Shown piece after piece: positions 24,901 to 36,973 of a DNA stretch of 52,500 nucleotides. The notes below the pieces were generated by a model that was not told where the DNA came from, made no database searches, and saw only the letters and a program-made list of their open reading frames with translations. Within the stretch, counting starts at the first letter, position 1. Each line of letters starts with the position of its first letter. The stretch is from Dictyostelium firmibasis (Eukaryota; Evosea; Eumycetozoa; Dictyosteliales; Dictyosteliaceae): assembly GCA_036169595.1 (NCBI GenBank), contig CM069768.1, positions 3,150,001 to 3,202,500 on the forward strand, in the 5' to 3' direction. Both the position numbers and the translations under genes were made by a program.

Positions 24901-26096
24901 ATGATGATAACACACATACATTATCATCTTATACAGTTATTATAGGTCAATTAGATTGTATAGTTACATCAACCAATAAATCAACAATCAAATGTAATTT
25001 AGGTTCAGGTACAGGTAATAAGAATATTAAAGTTATAAATACAAAACATACAAATGTTTTATTCATTGGTAATGGATTATTTAATTATCAAAATCATATC
25101 AAAACATGTCCAAATAATTGTTCAGGTACAAATAATGGTAAATGCAATAGCAATACAGGTGAATGCGAATGCAATAGTATATTCACAGGATTCGATTGTA
25201 GTAAATTAATATCAACATCAACCAATTCAACAATCAATAATAATACAGGTGAAGTAGCATTAAATAATCAAGATACAACATACGAAATATCGATAATATC
25301 ATTAAATGAAATTTCATTCGATGGTTCAGTCATTATTTCACATCAATTAAATAGAAATTGGTCAATCGATAGTAATAATACAGAATTAAATAAATTTAAA
25401 TTTTCACAAACATTAATAAATAACACATGCACAATAACATACATGATCGAAGAAATTAAAAATGAAAATAAGAAATTTACATTTGGAACAACAACATTCA
25501 CTCTAGAAAAAGACTCGATAAAATTAACAGTTTCAATCAATAATTATCAATATCAAAGTACATTAAATACATTACAATTAGTATTTTATTCAGCAGTTTC
25601 CACCAACACTGATTCAACCGATAATTATAATAATAATGAATGTAATAAAAAAGAAGCCTCAATCGATACATCAGAAGTAAACAATCAACAAATATCAAAC
25701 TATATTCAAATATCTAAAAACTCTAAAATATTAGTTGGTCGTTTTATCAATCAAGTGATTTCAGATTCAAGAGCAACTTTTATGTCAAGTACAATAATAA
25801 AAGATAACAATGATAGTTCATCAACATCATCAATTAAACTTGGATTAAATCTACCACATTGTAATGAATGTTTAATTGATCCAGACTTTTCAGTACTATT
25901 AAGTCCTGACTTCAAAAAATCATGCAACGATGATGGATTAATAAATAAAAAGAAATGGCTAATTCCTGTCGCTGTCGTTGTACCTGTAGTTGGCTGTGCT
26001 TTGATATCAATAGTTGCTTTTATTATATATAAAAAGAATAGAACCAATTTTAAAATCCTTGCTTTAAAATTAAAAACATTCAAAAATAAACAATAA
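21988..26096 (+). CDS. ComC-like EGF/TIG-domain transmembrane protein, copy B
   Basis: Five exons, 21988-22066, 22186-22312, 22392-22673, 22766-23059 and 23123-26096, give 1251 residues. Exon lengths 1-3 (79, 127, 282) equal those of copy A exactly. The order is signal peptide (MKYFLYLVVCLFFLKEIYC), LRR-like ectodomain, first TIG-like domain, EGF/tenascin modules from about residue 587, second TIG domain (ITSVIPCSINGGEVSIDGWF), EGF module, C-terminal domain, one membrane span (about 1205-1230) and a basic tail. The 5' half has diverged clearly from copy A, but parts of the 3' half are identical at the DNA level, including a 311-bp stretch, which suggests gene conversion. One EGF pair found in copy A is absent or rearranged here. 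The role is inferred as cell-surface signalling or adhesion. Confidence 0.85.
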
Positions 26097-26518
26097 TAGT
26101 TTTTTCACCACCAAAAAAAACTGAAAACAAAACACCTTATTTTTAATTTGGATTATTTTCTTGAAGGAATTGGATTAGTATTTAGATGTTTAATTTTTTT
26201 TTTTTTTCTTCAACTTCATTTCCATTATCATCAAATTTGCCACTGCAGCCTTTATGCAGTAAAAAATAATTAAGTTTTTTTTTTTTAAAATTTTTTTTTT
26301 TTTTACTTTATTTTTTTATCATTTTATTTAGAACAATGAAAAAAAGAAAAAAAAATATTAAAAAAAAAATTAAGATTGAGAAAAAAAAAAAAAAATATTA
26401 AAAAAAATATAAAAAAAAAATAAAAATTAAATCATGTCAAAATATTTTTTTGATTTTTTTTTTTTTTTTTTTTTTTTCAAATTACGAAAGTTTTTGATAT
26501 TATTATATAAAAAAAATA
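26097..26518. other. Intergenic sequence after EGF/TIG copy B
   Basis: Poly(A)/poly(T)-rich. A short mixed patch at 26200-26265 contains the only notable non-AT words. No gene seen. Confidence 0.4.
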
Positions 26519-27017
26519 ATGAAGAATGACGAAGAAATTATTGTTATTGAAAAATTACCAATTATTATAAAAAAATTATTGGATATGTTTTAGAATATTT
26601 AATATATTGTATACCCTATGGTAGTGGTCCTAGTTGATAATCAATCATCGTTATATAAAGATTGTGATTTTTATTCAATAAGATTACCACGATTTGAAAA
26701 TATTACAAATTTATTCATTCAGTTCGATTTACCACTTCATTGGTTAGAATTCCTTTTATTGATTAAAATTGGTGGTCATTATGAAATTATTCGAAGAAAT
26801 ATTGAAATATTAGGTCTTAGATTCGATTTAGCATGTTTTGATGAAATTATTGAATTGGGTGGTTTAGTGAATGTTTCAGAATTATACATTATGGATATTG
26901 GTCCACATGGTATAATAGGTTTAAATTCTTACTTTGTAAACAATTGACTTCATTAGCTAATGAATTCATGTAAAGAAGTAGATGGTAATCAATAAATTGA
27001 TTTAATTTCAGCAAATA

Positions 27018-27048
<31 letters not shown>

Positions 27049-27222
27049 TACAACAACTTGTAAATTAGAAAAATTAGAAATTAGAAATTGTACTGATATC
27101 GATTCAAATTTAATATTTGATGCAATTAATAACTCAAACAATAATTTAAAATATTTTAATGACTCAACACCAAAAGATTCAGATAGTTTTATTTGGAATG
27201 ATAATGATGATAATAATTTTTA
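26519..27222 (+). pseudogene. Decayed F-box/LRR-like gene
   Basis: The opening ATG at 26519 is followed by KNDEEIIVIEKLPIIIKKLL, an F-box-like start, and then stops. An open stretch at 26618-26947 reads RFENITNLFIQFDLPLHWLE and ELGGLVNVSELYIMDIGPHG, resembling leucine-rich segments, and ends at a stop in a frame that otherwise resumes. A Thr-tract (ACA repeats near 27019-27048) leads to CKLEKLEIRNCTDIDSNLIF, DAINNSNNNLKYF and a stop at 27222. At least four in-frame stops break the gene, and no splice sites explain them. Dictyostelids have large families of such F-box/LRR proteins, so this is probably a dead member. Confidence 0.6.
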
Positions 27223-27645
27223 AAAAAAAAATTATTTTAATCCCCCAACAACTTTAAAGAATTATTTTTGATCAAATTAAATTAAAAATATCACATAAAT
27301 TTATAAAAAAAAAAAAAAATATATATATATATATCTTATTTTTTTACAAAGAAAAAATAAAATTATTTTGATAAAAAAAAAAATATATAAAATTATATAT
27401 TTATATATTTACGAATTTTAACTATCGAACATCAATTGTGACCAATATTTATTTTGTATTATATTTTTATATATTTTTCTTTTTATTTATTTATCCTTTT
27501 TTTTCATCAAATTTTAATTTTTTTTTTTTTATTTTTTGTTTTTTTTTCAATTTATTACTAAAAATAAACACCCGTTGTTTAATTTTGAAAGCATTAATGG
27601 GTGTGGTGTTTTTGGTGTGTTGTGGGGTATTCAAATAATATTGTA

Positions 27646-27679
<34 letters not shown>

Positions 27680-27912
27680 TTTTTTTATTAAATTTTTTTT
27701 TTTTTTTTTACCAATTATTGCATCCTGTTCCTTTTCTTATTTTTTTTAATTATTATAAAATTTCATTACCTTCAATAATTAATTTTTTTGTAGGTTGAAA
27801 TAATAATAAATAATAATTTAATAAAAAACCAAAAAAAAAAAAAAAAAAAAAAAAAAATTAAAAAAAAAGTTAATGAAATAAATACAATAATAATAATAAC
27901 AATTCATTCAAA
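27223..27912. other. Intergenic / promoter region of the NPC1-like gene
   Basis: AT-rich with long poly(T) and poly(A) runs. A mixed patch near 27570-27640 contains GGGTGTGGTGTTTTTGGTGTG, a GT-rich element that could be a regulatory site, about 300 bp upstream of the ATG at 27913. Confidence 0.45.
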
Positions 27913-30900
27913 ATGAATAAAATAATAGTTTTTATATTTATAATAATATCGATTTTTAAAGTAATTAAATGTCAATCACCATATCCATATAATACAACAT
28001 TAGGTTGTTCAATGTATGGTGTTACATCATCATTTGTAGAATCAAAAGATTTTCCACCTTTGGTAAGTTTTTAATGAACATCATAAAATAAAAAAAAATA
28101 AAAAAAAATTTTATTAATTTTTTTTTTTTTAATTTTTTGAAATTTTTTTCTTTTTTAATTTTTTATTATTTTTTAAAAGAATAATACAGAGATTGCACCA
28201 AATACATGTCAATTAACACACCCAGAGTATTCAATTGAATCATGTTGCAATTATAATCAAACATTAATATTACAAACAAATATGTTAGTGGCAGGAGGTA
28301 TATTCGGTAGATGTAGTAGTTGTATGGTTAATCTTTATAATCTGTGGTGCGCATCATCGTGTTCACCCTACCAAAAATCATTTATGGTGCCAACAAAGGT
28401 TGATAACAAAACCGATCAAATCATTGCCATTGATTTCATTCTACATCCAGATTTCGCCAATGGTTTATATAATTCATGTAGGGATGTACATGCAAATGGT
28501 GCTCAACCATTTGGTGTTATGTTTCCAACATCACAATTATTTTTCACTGGTGTTTTCTCTGCCGTTAATCCAACTTTCAAAGAATTGAATTGGGTTTTCA
28601 ATACCGATGGTTATAATGATGTAATTATACCTTGTTCTGAAGGTTGTTCTTGTGATCAATGTCGTGATGCTTGTTTACCTCCACCATCATATAAAGATAT
28701 TGGTTTACTAAATGATACAATAGTTCAAACTCATTTGTTAATAGAGTAAGTATATATAAACTATATATAGTATTATATATATTATTATTCTTATATTAAC
28801 ATTTAATTTTTTTTTCTTCTCTCTCTTAGAGTACCACATTTAACAATTTGGATAATTTGGACATTTTTATTATTTTTATTATCATTATTAATTGGATTTA
28901 GTATTTGGTTAATATTTAAATTCTCATCGAAGATTAGATTTTTTAAAGATAAAAAGTTTAAGGTTATAATGATGATAGCATTGGGTATCCTATTCATTTG
29001 TACAGTATTGATACCATTTTTAACAACACGTCAAGTGATTGAAGGTAAATCAACACCAAGTTGTATGTGGGAAATAGATGATGGTAAAGAATGGAATTGT
29101 TCGTTTGCAATGGGTGTATCGATTTATATAATAATAACATTATTATTATTATCGATTGTAATTTTAGCTTGTATAATTGTTGATAAAACAATATCAAATA
29201 GAAACTCTAGAAGAATACTCGGTATTAGTGGTGGTATAATTAATCAACAAGTCAATAACGATGAAATCCAAAATAATAATAATAGCAATAATAACAATAA
29301 TAATTATTCAAATATTTTTCAAAAAATATTTTATTGGTATGGAATTAAAATTACAAAAAGACCAATAATTGTTTTATTGGGTTGTTTGATATTCACAGGT
29401 TGTATTGGAGTTGGTATTATATCGTTACAGATTGAAACTGATCCAGTTAAATTATGGGTATCACCTGATAGTAGATCTGCCATTGAAAAACAATATTTCG
29501 ATGATCATTTCGGTCCATTCTATCGGGTTGAACAATTAATTCTAATACCAAAACAAAAGAATCTCCCAACGATTTTCGATTATGATTTATTTAAATCATT
29601 AATTGATATAGAAAATCAATTAATGAATATTACAGTCGTTGATAATGGTGGATCTAATATTATAACATTAAATGAACTATGTTTCCAACCAACAAAACGT
29701 GGTTGTTTAGTTGAAAGTATAACAGGTATTTTCCAACGTGATGAAAATAAATTGGATGCAAATAAGAACAATGTAATTGGTTGGTTCGAACAATGTAAAT
29801 CACAATTACTCTCACCTGAATGTATGGATTCGACAGGTGTTCCAGTAGATCCAAAGATTGTATTAGGTGGTTGGAGTGATAATTCAACGTTGGCAAGAGC
29901 TTTTGTTACAACCTTCTTATTGAATAATCCAGATTCAATGAATGCAATATCAATGCAATGGGAACAAGTTTGGTTAAATAAAATTCAAGAGATTTCTAAC
30001 GATCCATCATGTCCATTTGAAATTTCTTTTAATGCTCAAAGATCAGTACAGGATGAATTGGCAAGAGAAGGCAATGCAGATATACCAACCATTATCATTA
30101 GTTACTTTGTTATGTTTCTATATATTTCTCTAAGTTTAGGTAGCTACTACCCATTCCCAAGAAGATTTACTTCGTTTTTTGTACGTTCAAGATTTGCATT
30201 AGGTTTAGCAGGTATTTGTATCGTTGCTTGTTCAATCATTATCTCTGTTGGTATCTGTTCGATCTTACGTATAAAAGCAACTTTAATCATTAGTGAAGTT
30301 ATACCTTTCTTGGTGTTGGCAATCGGTGTAGATAATATATTCATCATTGTAAATACTTTTGAATCTTTACATGTTGCCAACAGTAGTGATGGCCACCAAA
30401 TACCCACACCTGAGGAGTCATTCGCACGTACACTTGCAAAGGTTGGTCCATCGATTGCATTGGCATCACTAAGTGAATCTTTTGCTTTCCTATTAGGTTC
30501 TCTAACGAAAATGCCAGCAGTAAAAGCATTTTCATTCTATGCATCCATTGCTATTTTCTTTGATTTCCTATTACAAATTAGTGCATTCGCTTGTTTATTG
30601 GTTTTAGATACTAAACGTTTACAATCTAGAAGAGTTGATTGTTTACCATGTTTATCATTGAATGGTGATAATTCAGATTTAGAAGATGATCCTTTCGATA
30701 ATATTGACCAACCATTAAACAGAAATAATAATAACAATGATGATGATGATATTAATCAAGAAGAAATTGAAAATCAACCATTAATTAATGGTGAAGATGA
30801 TGATAGAAATATTATTCGTCATAATTATAATTATGATGTTGATGCATTAAATGTTGTCGATGGTCTAAATATTAATGAAGAACCACTACCAAATAAATCA

Positions 30901-32223
30901 TCAAAAAAGAAATCAAAAAAGAAAACAACATTATTAAAAGAATTATTTACAAAGTATTATGGTCCATTCTTGATTCATCCAATCTCAAAATTATTAATTA
31001 TAATTTTCTTTATTGCAATGTTATTGTTTTCAATAAACTATGCATATCAAATTCCAATTGGTTTAGATCAAAAGGTTGCTTTGCCAAGAAATTCTTATCT
31101 CCAAGCTTATTTTACCAACATGAACGAGTACTTGGAAGTCGGTCCACCAATGTATATAGTTGTAAAAGGAAACTATGATTTCTCCATACCATCGGTCCAA
31201 AACCAATTTTGCACTGTAGGTGGTTGTAATAATAATTCAGTCATCAATACATTTGATAATGCACCTTTCATTTCACCAGGTATTTCATCATGGTTGGATG
31301 ATATGTTACAATGGAGTAATACGGTTGGTTGTTGTACATCATTCGATAATGGTACCTATTGTAATAGTGACGAGCCTGGTTGTGACCAACAATGTTTCCC
31401 ATTAGAAAAATCGGGTAGACCTGATCCATCATTATTTAAAAAGTATTTACCATCATTTTTAAATTTCACAAACACTGATCAATGTCCATTGGCAGGTTTG
31501 GCCTACACTGGTGATGTCAAATTCGATTCCAATGGCAATATAGCTGCAACTCGTTTCGATGCCTATCACACAACATTAAGATCTCAAAATGATTTCATTA
31601 ATGCTCTTGCCACCAGTTATTATTTAGCAGATCATTCAGATGCCGACGTTTTCACCTATAGTATTTTCTATTGTTATTTCGAAGCCTATTTAACCATTAA
31701 GCAAGTTGCTGTAAAAGGTGTTTTATTGGCATTAGGCAGTGTATTTCTCGTCTCACTCGCAATATTAATGAACCCATTGGTCTCCCTATTGGTGGTAATT
31801 TGTGTTGGTATGACCGTCATTGATCTATTGGCAGTGATGACATTATGGGATATATCATTGAATGCAATCTCTGTTGTAAATTTAATTATGGGTGTTGGTA
31901 TATCCATTGAATTCTGTGTTCATATTGCTAGTACTTTCATTAGATCACCCAAACACTATTCAAGGGATGAAAAGGTTAAATTTGCAATCTCGGAAATGGG
32001 TGCAAACATCTTTAGTGGTATCTTTATCACAAAACTTTTAGGTTGTATAGTTTTAGCTTTCTCAAAATCTGAAATTTTCATCATCTATTATTTCAAAATG
32101 TATATCAGTATTTGTTTATTAGCTGCTGTACATGGTTTAATCTTATTACCAGTTTTATTATCAATATTTGGTACAAACAAATTATCTTTTGAAAAATATT
32201 TAAGTTTTAAAAAAGATAATTAA
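27913..32223 (+). CDS. Niemann-Pick C1-like sterol transporter
   Basis: Exons 27913-28062, 28180-28745 and 28830-32223 encode 1369 residues. NPC1 proteins move cholesterol or other sterols out of late endosomes and lysosomes together with NPC2. A signal peptide (MNKIIVFIFIIISIFKVIKC) leads into the Cys-rich N-terminal sterol-binding domain (SCCNYNQTLILQTNMLVAGG, CSSCMVNLYNLWCASSCSPY). A membrane span sits at the start of exon 3. A luminal domain follows, then the sterol-sensing domain of five spans (about 640-800, with FLVLAIGVDNIFIIVNTFES). An Asn/Asp-rich loop (about 849-940) precedes a second luminal domain with Cys clusters (VGCCTSFDNGTYCNSDEPGC), and a final RND-type set of spans (VVNLIMGVGISIEFCVHIAS). 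The length fits the family. No clear C-terminal dileucine signal is present; the end is LSFKKDN. Confidence 0.93.
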
Positions 32224-32325
32224 AAAATACAAAAATAAAAAAATAAAAAATATAAAAAAATTAAAAATATAAAATCTATTTTTTTTTTGTTTAAGATAAA
32301 AAAGAATTTATTCGTTAATTATTAT

Positions 32326-32347
32326 ACATGTAAAGTATCGGCCATGT
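32326..32347 (-). other. 3' hairpin with GCCGA loop (member 2)
   Basis: Minus strand: stem ACATG/CATGT around a loop GCCGATACTTTA, beginning 14 bp beyond the stop of member 2. It shares the GCCGA...TA loop with the hairpins after members 4, 8, 9 and 11 but has a different, still paired, stem. Confidence 0.55.
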
Positions 32348-32361
32348 TTAAATTTAGTTAT

Positions 32362-32601
32362 TTAATAATTAATAAAGTTTGGTCTTGTAAAGTAAACTGT
32401 ACTTGTTAATGAAATTGTATTTCTGGTAGTATTTATTGAATTTTCATTGTTTTCAATTATAATGTTTGAAATTTTTGAAACTTTATTAGATAACGAAATT
32501 AATGATTCTATAATTTTTTAAAAAAAAATAATAATTAATAAAATTTCTTTTTTTTTAACAATGAAAAATCAATCATTTAAAAAAAACTTACTGAATAACA
32601 T
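32362..32601 (-). CDS. Small TRPNF-motif protein, member 2
   Basis: Exons 32601-32592 (ATGTTATTCA) and 32507-32362 encode 51 residues, starting MLFKSLISLSNKVSKIS and ending TVYFTRPNFINY. The middle is Asn/Ser/Thr-rich. Intron 84 bp, donor GTAAGT. A TATA box (GTATAAATA, 32697-32689 on the minus strand) lies 88 bp upstream of the ATG. First gene of the array, convergent with the NPC1-like gene. Function unknown. Confidence 0.75.
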
Positions 32602-33170
32602 TTTTAATATTTTTTTTTTTTTTTTGATTTGTTATTTAATTTTTTTGTTTGGTTGTTTGATATGTTTTTTAAAATAAAAAAAAAAAACTATTTATACTTT
32701 TTGAAAAAATAATTTTAATAATCGTTTTGATTAATTCTTTTTTAAAATTAAACCCCCTTTTATTTTTTATTTTTTAAAATAATCAAAAATAAAATTTTAT
32801 AAATCTATAGATAAAATGATTTTGTAAATTAAATATGTTGCCATATTAAAATTAATATGAGGAAATAAAAATAAAAATATGAAATCAACATTTTTAAAAA
32901 TCAAGATTTATATATTAGATATTTAGAAATCATGAATCAAGGTTTTAGTTTATAAAATTGTTGATATCAACTTTTTGGTTGTCAAAATATAATCAAAAGG
33001 TTTTTTTTTTTTTTTTTTTGGTAAAATCAAAGTTGAAATTTAGAAAATTAACAAAAAAATATAATATAAAAATGTTTATTTAAAATAAATTATAATGATA
33101 AAATAAATAAAAATTATAGTTTATTAAAATGAGTCGGAATTTTTATATAAATTTTTTTTTTAAATGATTT

Positions 33171-33427
33171 TTAATAACATTGAAAATTGGGTCTTGAAAA
33201 ATAAGTACTACTAGTTTGATTCTTATTTGAAATTCTATTTGAAAAATTCAAATTTAATGAAGTTTTATTTTGAACATTTGAAATTAAATTTGAATTATTT
33301 AATGTATTATTAATCTTAATATTATCAATGATTGATTCTAAAAATAATAAATTAGTAATTTTTTTGGTTAATATTATTTCCATTATAAGAAAAAAATAAT
33401 TTCAATTCTATACCTACTAAATATCAT
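33171..33427 (-). CDS. Small TRPNF-motif protein, member 3 (divergent)
   Basis: Exons 33427-33418 (ATGATATTTA) and 33337-33171 encode 58 residues, starting MIFKSIIDNIKINNTL and ending STYFSRPNFQCY. This is the most divergent member: L to I at position 2, T to S in the motif, and a QCY end. The intron is 80 bp with donor GTAGGT. An unspliced ATG at 33383 would also open the frame, but it lies inside the intron of every other member, so the spliced model is preferred. Confidence 0.65.
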
Positions 33428-34180
33428 TTTTTTTTTATATTTTATTTATTTTAGTTTTTAAAAATTTTCTTTGTAATTATAAAATGAAAAAGAAAGAGAA
33501 AAAAAATTCCTTATAAATAGTTTTTTCAAATTGAAAAAAAAAAAAAAAATGAATACATCATTTTTCCTTCATTTATTATAAAAATGATGTTTTTTAATTT
33601 TTTAAATAAAACAGTTTCATTTTTGTAATAATCAAAAATAAATGAAGAAATTATTTTTTTCCTTTTTTATTCAAAATTCTATTTTTTTTTATTATTGTCA
33701 TCTAATTTTCTTTATTTTATTTATTTTTTTATCATATATAATATAAAAGAAGGAAAATGATAATAATAATATTAAGGATGATAACAATTGGTGTCATCAA
33801 TGAATGAGTATTTTTATATGTAGTCATATAAAATTATTTTTTTTATCAATAATAATATTACTTTATCAAAAGAAAATGATGTTGATATCATATCTACATT
33901 TTTTTTAAACACTTGATTTTTATAAAATATTTTATGATTTCTTCTTTTAATATGTGGTGTATATCAAAAAACCTTTTATTTTTAAATATACATGTATGTC
34001 GACAACATCTATTTTACAAATTTATTATTAGTGTTTTTTGTGTGTATAAAGGGGGTTATATAAAAAAAAAAAAAAAAAAAAGTATAAATTAAAAAAAAAA
34101 AAATTATTTTAAATCATTAAAAAATAATTAATTATAAAAATATTTTAAAAATATAAAAACTATACCTATAATTTATAAAA
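33428..34180. other. Divergent promoter region, members 3 and 4
   Basis: For member 4 it contains GTATGTCGACAACATCT near 33995 (about 190 bp upstream), a GTGTTTTTTGTGTGTATAAA patch near 34031, and the TATA box GTATAAATT at 34082-34090. An ACATCATTTTT/AAAAATGATGT inverted repeat lies near 33556-33590. For member 3 only a weaker TATTTATAAGG-like TATA (about 33510-33521, minus strand) is seen. Confidence 0.5.
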
Positions 34181-34428
34181 ATGTTATTCAGTATGTATGA
34201 AAAATAAAAAAAATAAAAAAAAATAAAAAAATAAAAAAAAAAATCAATTATATTAATTAATATTTTAATTTTATAGAATCTTTAATTTCCTTTTCAAATA
34301 AAAACTCACAATCATTATCAAGTTCAGTACAATCAATAAATTTAAATACATTGGAATCTACTACTAATTGTATTGCAATGAAAAGTTCAACTGCTTTTTT
34401 TACAAGACCAAACTTTGTAAATTATTAA
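34181..34428 (+). CDS. Small TRPNF-motif protein, member 4
   Basis: Exons 34181-34190 (ATGTTATTCA) and 34277-34428 encode 53 residues, starting MLFKSLISFSNKNSQSL and ending STAFFTRPNFVNY. Intron 86 bp, donor GTATGT. TATA box 95 bp upstream. A hairpin-like element, ACATG-GCCGAACCTTA-CTTGT (one mismatch in the stem), follows at 34478-34498. Exon 2 is 152 nt, the length most common in the family. Confidence 0.8.
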
Positions 34429-34477
34429 TTGTAAAAAAAAAAATATAAATATAAATATAAATACATTCAAAATAATT

Positions 34478-34498
34478 ACATGGCCGAACCTTACTTGT
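34478..34498 (+). other. 3' hairpin with GCCGA loop (member 4, imperfect)
   Basis: ACATG pairs with CTTGT with one T-T mismatch around the loop GCCGAACCTTA, 50 bp after the stop of member 4. Confidence 0.45.
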
Positions 34499-34941
34499 AA
34501 AATAAAGAAAATTTTTTAATCTAAAAATACTATAATTGTTTTTTTTTTTTTTTTATTTTTCATACAAACTTAATAAAAAAATTTTTCATATTTAATATAA
34601 TTTTTTATGAATTTAGAAAAAAAAGGATTATTTAAAATTTTTTTATAAAAATAAATAAAAATTTTATTATAATTAAATAAAAAATACCAACTTTCATTTT
34701 TCTGAAATCACTTTTTTTTTTGGTTTTTATTTTTTTTATTAAATTTCCTTTCTATACCAAACATAAATGTACACATTTCAAAAACTTGAACTAAATATAA
34801 AAAACAAAAAAAAAAAACATAAAAAAAAACAAAAAAAAAAATACAAAATTATTATAAAATAAATAAATAAATAATTTTTTTTTTTTATTGCCTAAAGGTT
34901 TTTGTTTTCGAAATTTTAAATTGTACAGAGCTTTTCTTATT

Positions 34942-35181
34942 TTAATAGTTTACAAAATTTGGTCTTGTAAAAAAGGCATTAGAACTCTTGTTTGTAATTT
35001 CATTTTTAAATTCGTTAAAATTATTGTTTGTTTGGATTGATATTATGGATACTTTAGATTCAATGTTTTTATTTGATAAAGAAATTAATGATTCTAAAAA
35101 ATAAAAACTGTTAGAATTAATTCATTTCATTGGTATAATTTAAATAGTTTTTATATAAAATAAACACCTACTAAATAACAT
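34942..35181 (-). CDS. Small TRPNF-motif protein, member 5
   Basis: Exons 35181-35172 (ATGTTATTTA) and 35093-34942 encode 53 residues, starting MLFKSLISLSNKNIESK and ending NEITNKSSNAFFTRPNFVNY. Intron 78 bp, donor GTAGGT. TATA box (TATTTATAC on the plus strand, 35263-35271), a CA-rich box (35308-35329; GT-rich in gene sense) and the distal 18-mer (35378-35395) follow in order upstream. Closest relatives are members 6 and 7. Confidence 0.8.
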
Positions 35182-35377
35182 TTTTTTATATTTTTTTTAT
35201 TAAAGTTTTTTTAATTTAATTTGTTTTTAAGTGTTTAATTAAAATAAATTTGATTTTAAAACTATTTATACTTTTTTTTTTTTTTTTTATAAAATATTTT
35301 AATTTAACCACAACCCACAACCCCACCACTAAATAAAACACACACATAATTTTATAGTTATATTTTTGTAAAATGAC

Positions 35378-35395
35378 AATGTTGACATACAAGTA
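35378..35395 (-). promoter_or_regulatory. Distal 18-bp promoter element, member 5
   Basis: TACTTGTATGTCAACATT in gene orientation, 197-214 bp upstream of the ATG. Identical in members 5, 6 and 7. Confidence 0.6.
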
Positions 35396-36077
35396 AAAAA
35401 TTACTTAAGTAATTAAATTTAAAACAAGTAAAATGATATCAACAGGAATAATGATATAATTGAAAAACTTTTTATATATATAGAAAATATTTTTTTCTCA
35501 CTAATTTTTGCCAACCCTAATATAAAAAATTGGGAATTTAATTAAAAACAATTTTTAAAATAATAGGAAATCATTTCATTTTTTCTTCTTTTATTATTAA
35601 AACCCAATAAAATTTAAAATATTTTTAAAAAAATTAGTAAATTACAAATGATGAAATCAATGACCTCTTAATCAGTGTTTTTTATTTCAACTTTCCTTAT
35701 AAATCAACAATAATTTCTAATTTGCTTTGAAAGTTAATATTTTAATAAAAAAATAAAAAAGAAAAAGAATAAAAAATGAAAAAAAACTATATTTAATGTT
35801 TTTTTAATCAAAATAAATTATTGTTTTATTGTAATAATAAAACAAAAAGGATTATAAGGGATTCGATATAAAGGTTTATAAACTCAATCAAACCAATATT
35901 ATTTTTAGGAAATATTTTTTTGTTTAAATTATAATTTTTAATTTAATTGTCTCAATAAACATTTAGTTTTTTTTAATAGTTATTTTAAAATAAAAGAACT
36001 TGTTAAAAAATCATTTTTCTTTTTCGTTACAATCCTTAAGACAAAATGAGTTTATTTTAAAATAATATAAAATACAG

Positions 36078-36155
36078 TAAAATAAAATAAAATAAAATAA
36101 AATAAAATAAAATAAAATAAAATAAAATAAAATAAATAAAATAAAATAAAATAAA
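36078..36155. repeat. (AAAAT)n microsatellite
   Basis: About 78 bp of AAAAT/AAATA pentamers with one shorter unit, between members 5 and 6. Confidence 0.9.
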
Positions 36156-36490
36156 GTAATTAGGTGGAAGATATTTAAATTAAATATGACATATGATATC
36201 TTTGGTTTTAAGATTTCCTTGGGGAAATGACGTTATTTTGAAATGAAAATAATTTTTTTTTTATTATTTTATCATTTTTTTTAATTTGTATAAAATTGAA
36301 ATCAATATAATGATTTATTAAAACAACCAAAATAAAAGAAGAAATAATTAATGATTGGTGTATAACGATATAAAAAATATTTATATGACAATTGTTGATA
36401 ATAAATATTTTACTGTTAATAAATGTTTTTATTATTTTTCTTGTTGATTTCATTTACTTGCTAATATATATTATTTCATTTGATTACTAC

Positions 36491-36508
36491 TACTTGTATG
36501 TCAACATT
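36491..36508 (+). promoter_or_regulatory. Distal 18-bp promoter element, member 6
   Basis: TACTTGTATGTCAACATT, 191-208 bp upstream of the ATG at 36699. It is followed by the GT-rich GTGGTGGGGTTGTGTGTTGT (36541-36560) and TATA GTATAAATA (36598-36606). GT-rich G boxes bind G-box binding factor in D. discoideum post-aggregative genes; that link is inference. Confidence 0.6.
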
Positions 36509-36698
36509 AAAATTTTACAAATTAAATAAATAAATAAAATGTGGTGGGGTTGTGTGTTGTAACTAAAAAATTTTCGATTTCAAAAAAAAAAAAAAAAGTA
36601 TAAATAAATTTTTTTTTAATTTGATTTATATCAAAAAAAAAATATTAATAATTAACTATTAAAAACTAAAAAAACTATAAAAATATATAAACTTAAAA

Positions 36699-36724
36699 AT
36701 GTTATTCAGTATGTATTTTTTTTT

Positions 36725-36760
<36 letters not shown>

Positions 36761-36973
36761 AAAAATTCAAATTAAATGGAACAAGTATTAATATTTCAAT
36801 TTTTTATTTTTTTATTTTTAGAATCATTAATTTCATTATCAAATAAAAACATCATCTCAAAATCATCTTTAATTTCGAACCAATCAAGCAATGATTGTAA
36901 TGAATTAAAAAATGAAATTACAAATAAAAGTTCAAATGCATTCTTTACAAGACCAAATTTCGTAAACTATTAA
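36699..36973 (+). CDS. Small TRPNF-motif protein, member 6
   Basis: Exons 36699-36708 (ATGTTATTCA) and 36822-36973 encode 53 residues, starting MLFKSLISLSNKNIISK and ending NEITNKSSNAFFTRPNFVNY. Intron 113 bp, the longest in the family because of a poly(A) run; donor GTATGT. An in-frame ATG at 36776 inside the intron would give an unrelated hydrophobic start and is rejected. Convergent with member 7, which shares its 3' flank as well. Confidence 0.8.

Larger units (their letters stand above)
35182..36698. other. Divergent promoter region, members 5 and 6
   Basis: Holds the mirrored promoter sets of members 5 and 6: TATA, GT-rich box, TACTTGTATGTCAACATT and a further GTTGAT..CATTT.ACTTG element, each in gene orientation. 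The centre, about 35450-36450, is AT-rich with an (AAAAT)n tract and no gene that I can support; a short minus-strand frame at 36453-36208 has no support beyond being open. Confidence 0.5.

Noticed and set aside
33171-33383. Unspliced start MEIILTKKITN for member 3
   Set aside because: The upstream part is intron by comparison with the family; ATGATATTTA plus a GTAGGT donor at 33427-33418 restores the common N-terminus.
35307-35329. ACCCACAA-like word as a class I RNA upstream element (DUSE)
   Set aside because: No ncRNA with the class I conserved ends was found nearby; it fits better as the CA/GT-rich box of member 5.
36208-36453. 81-codon minus-strand frame between members 5 and 6
   Set aside because: No recognisable motif, AT-biased residues only, and no promoter or splice support; recorded as not supported rather than disproved.
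36776-36973. Unspliced start MEQVLIFQFF for member 6
   Set aside because: The ATG lies in the intron; all other members support the 10-nt first exon with a GTATGT donor.
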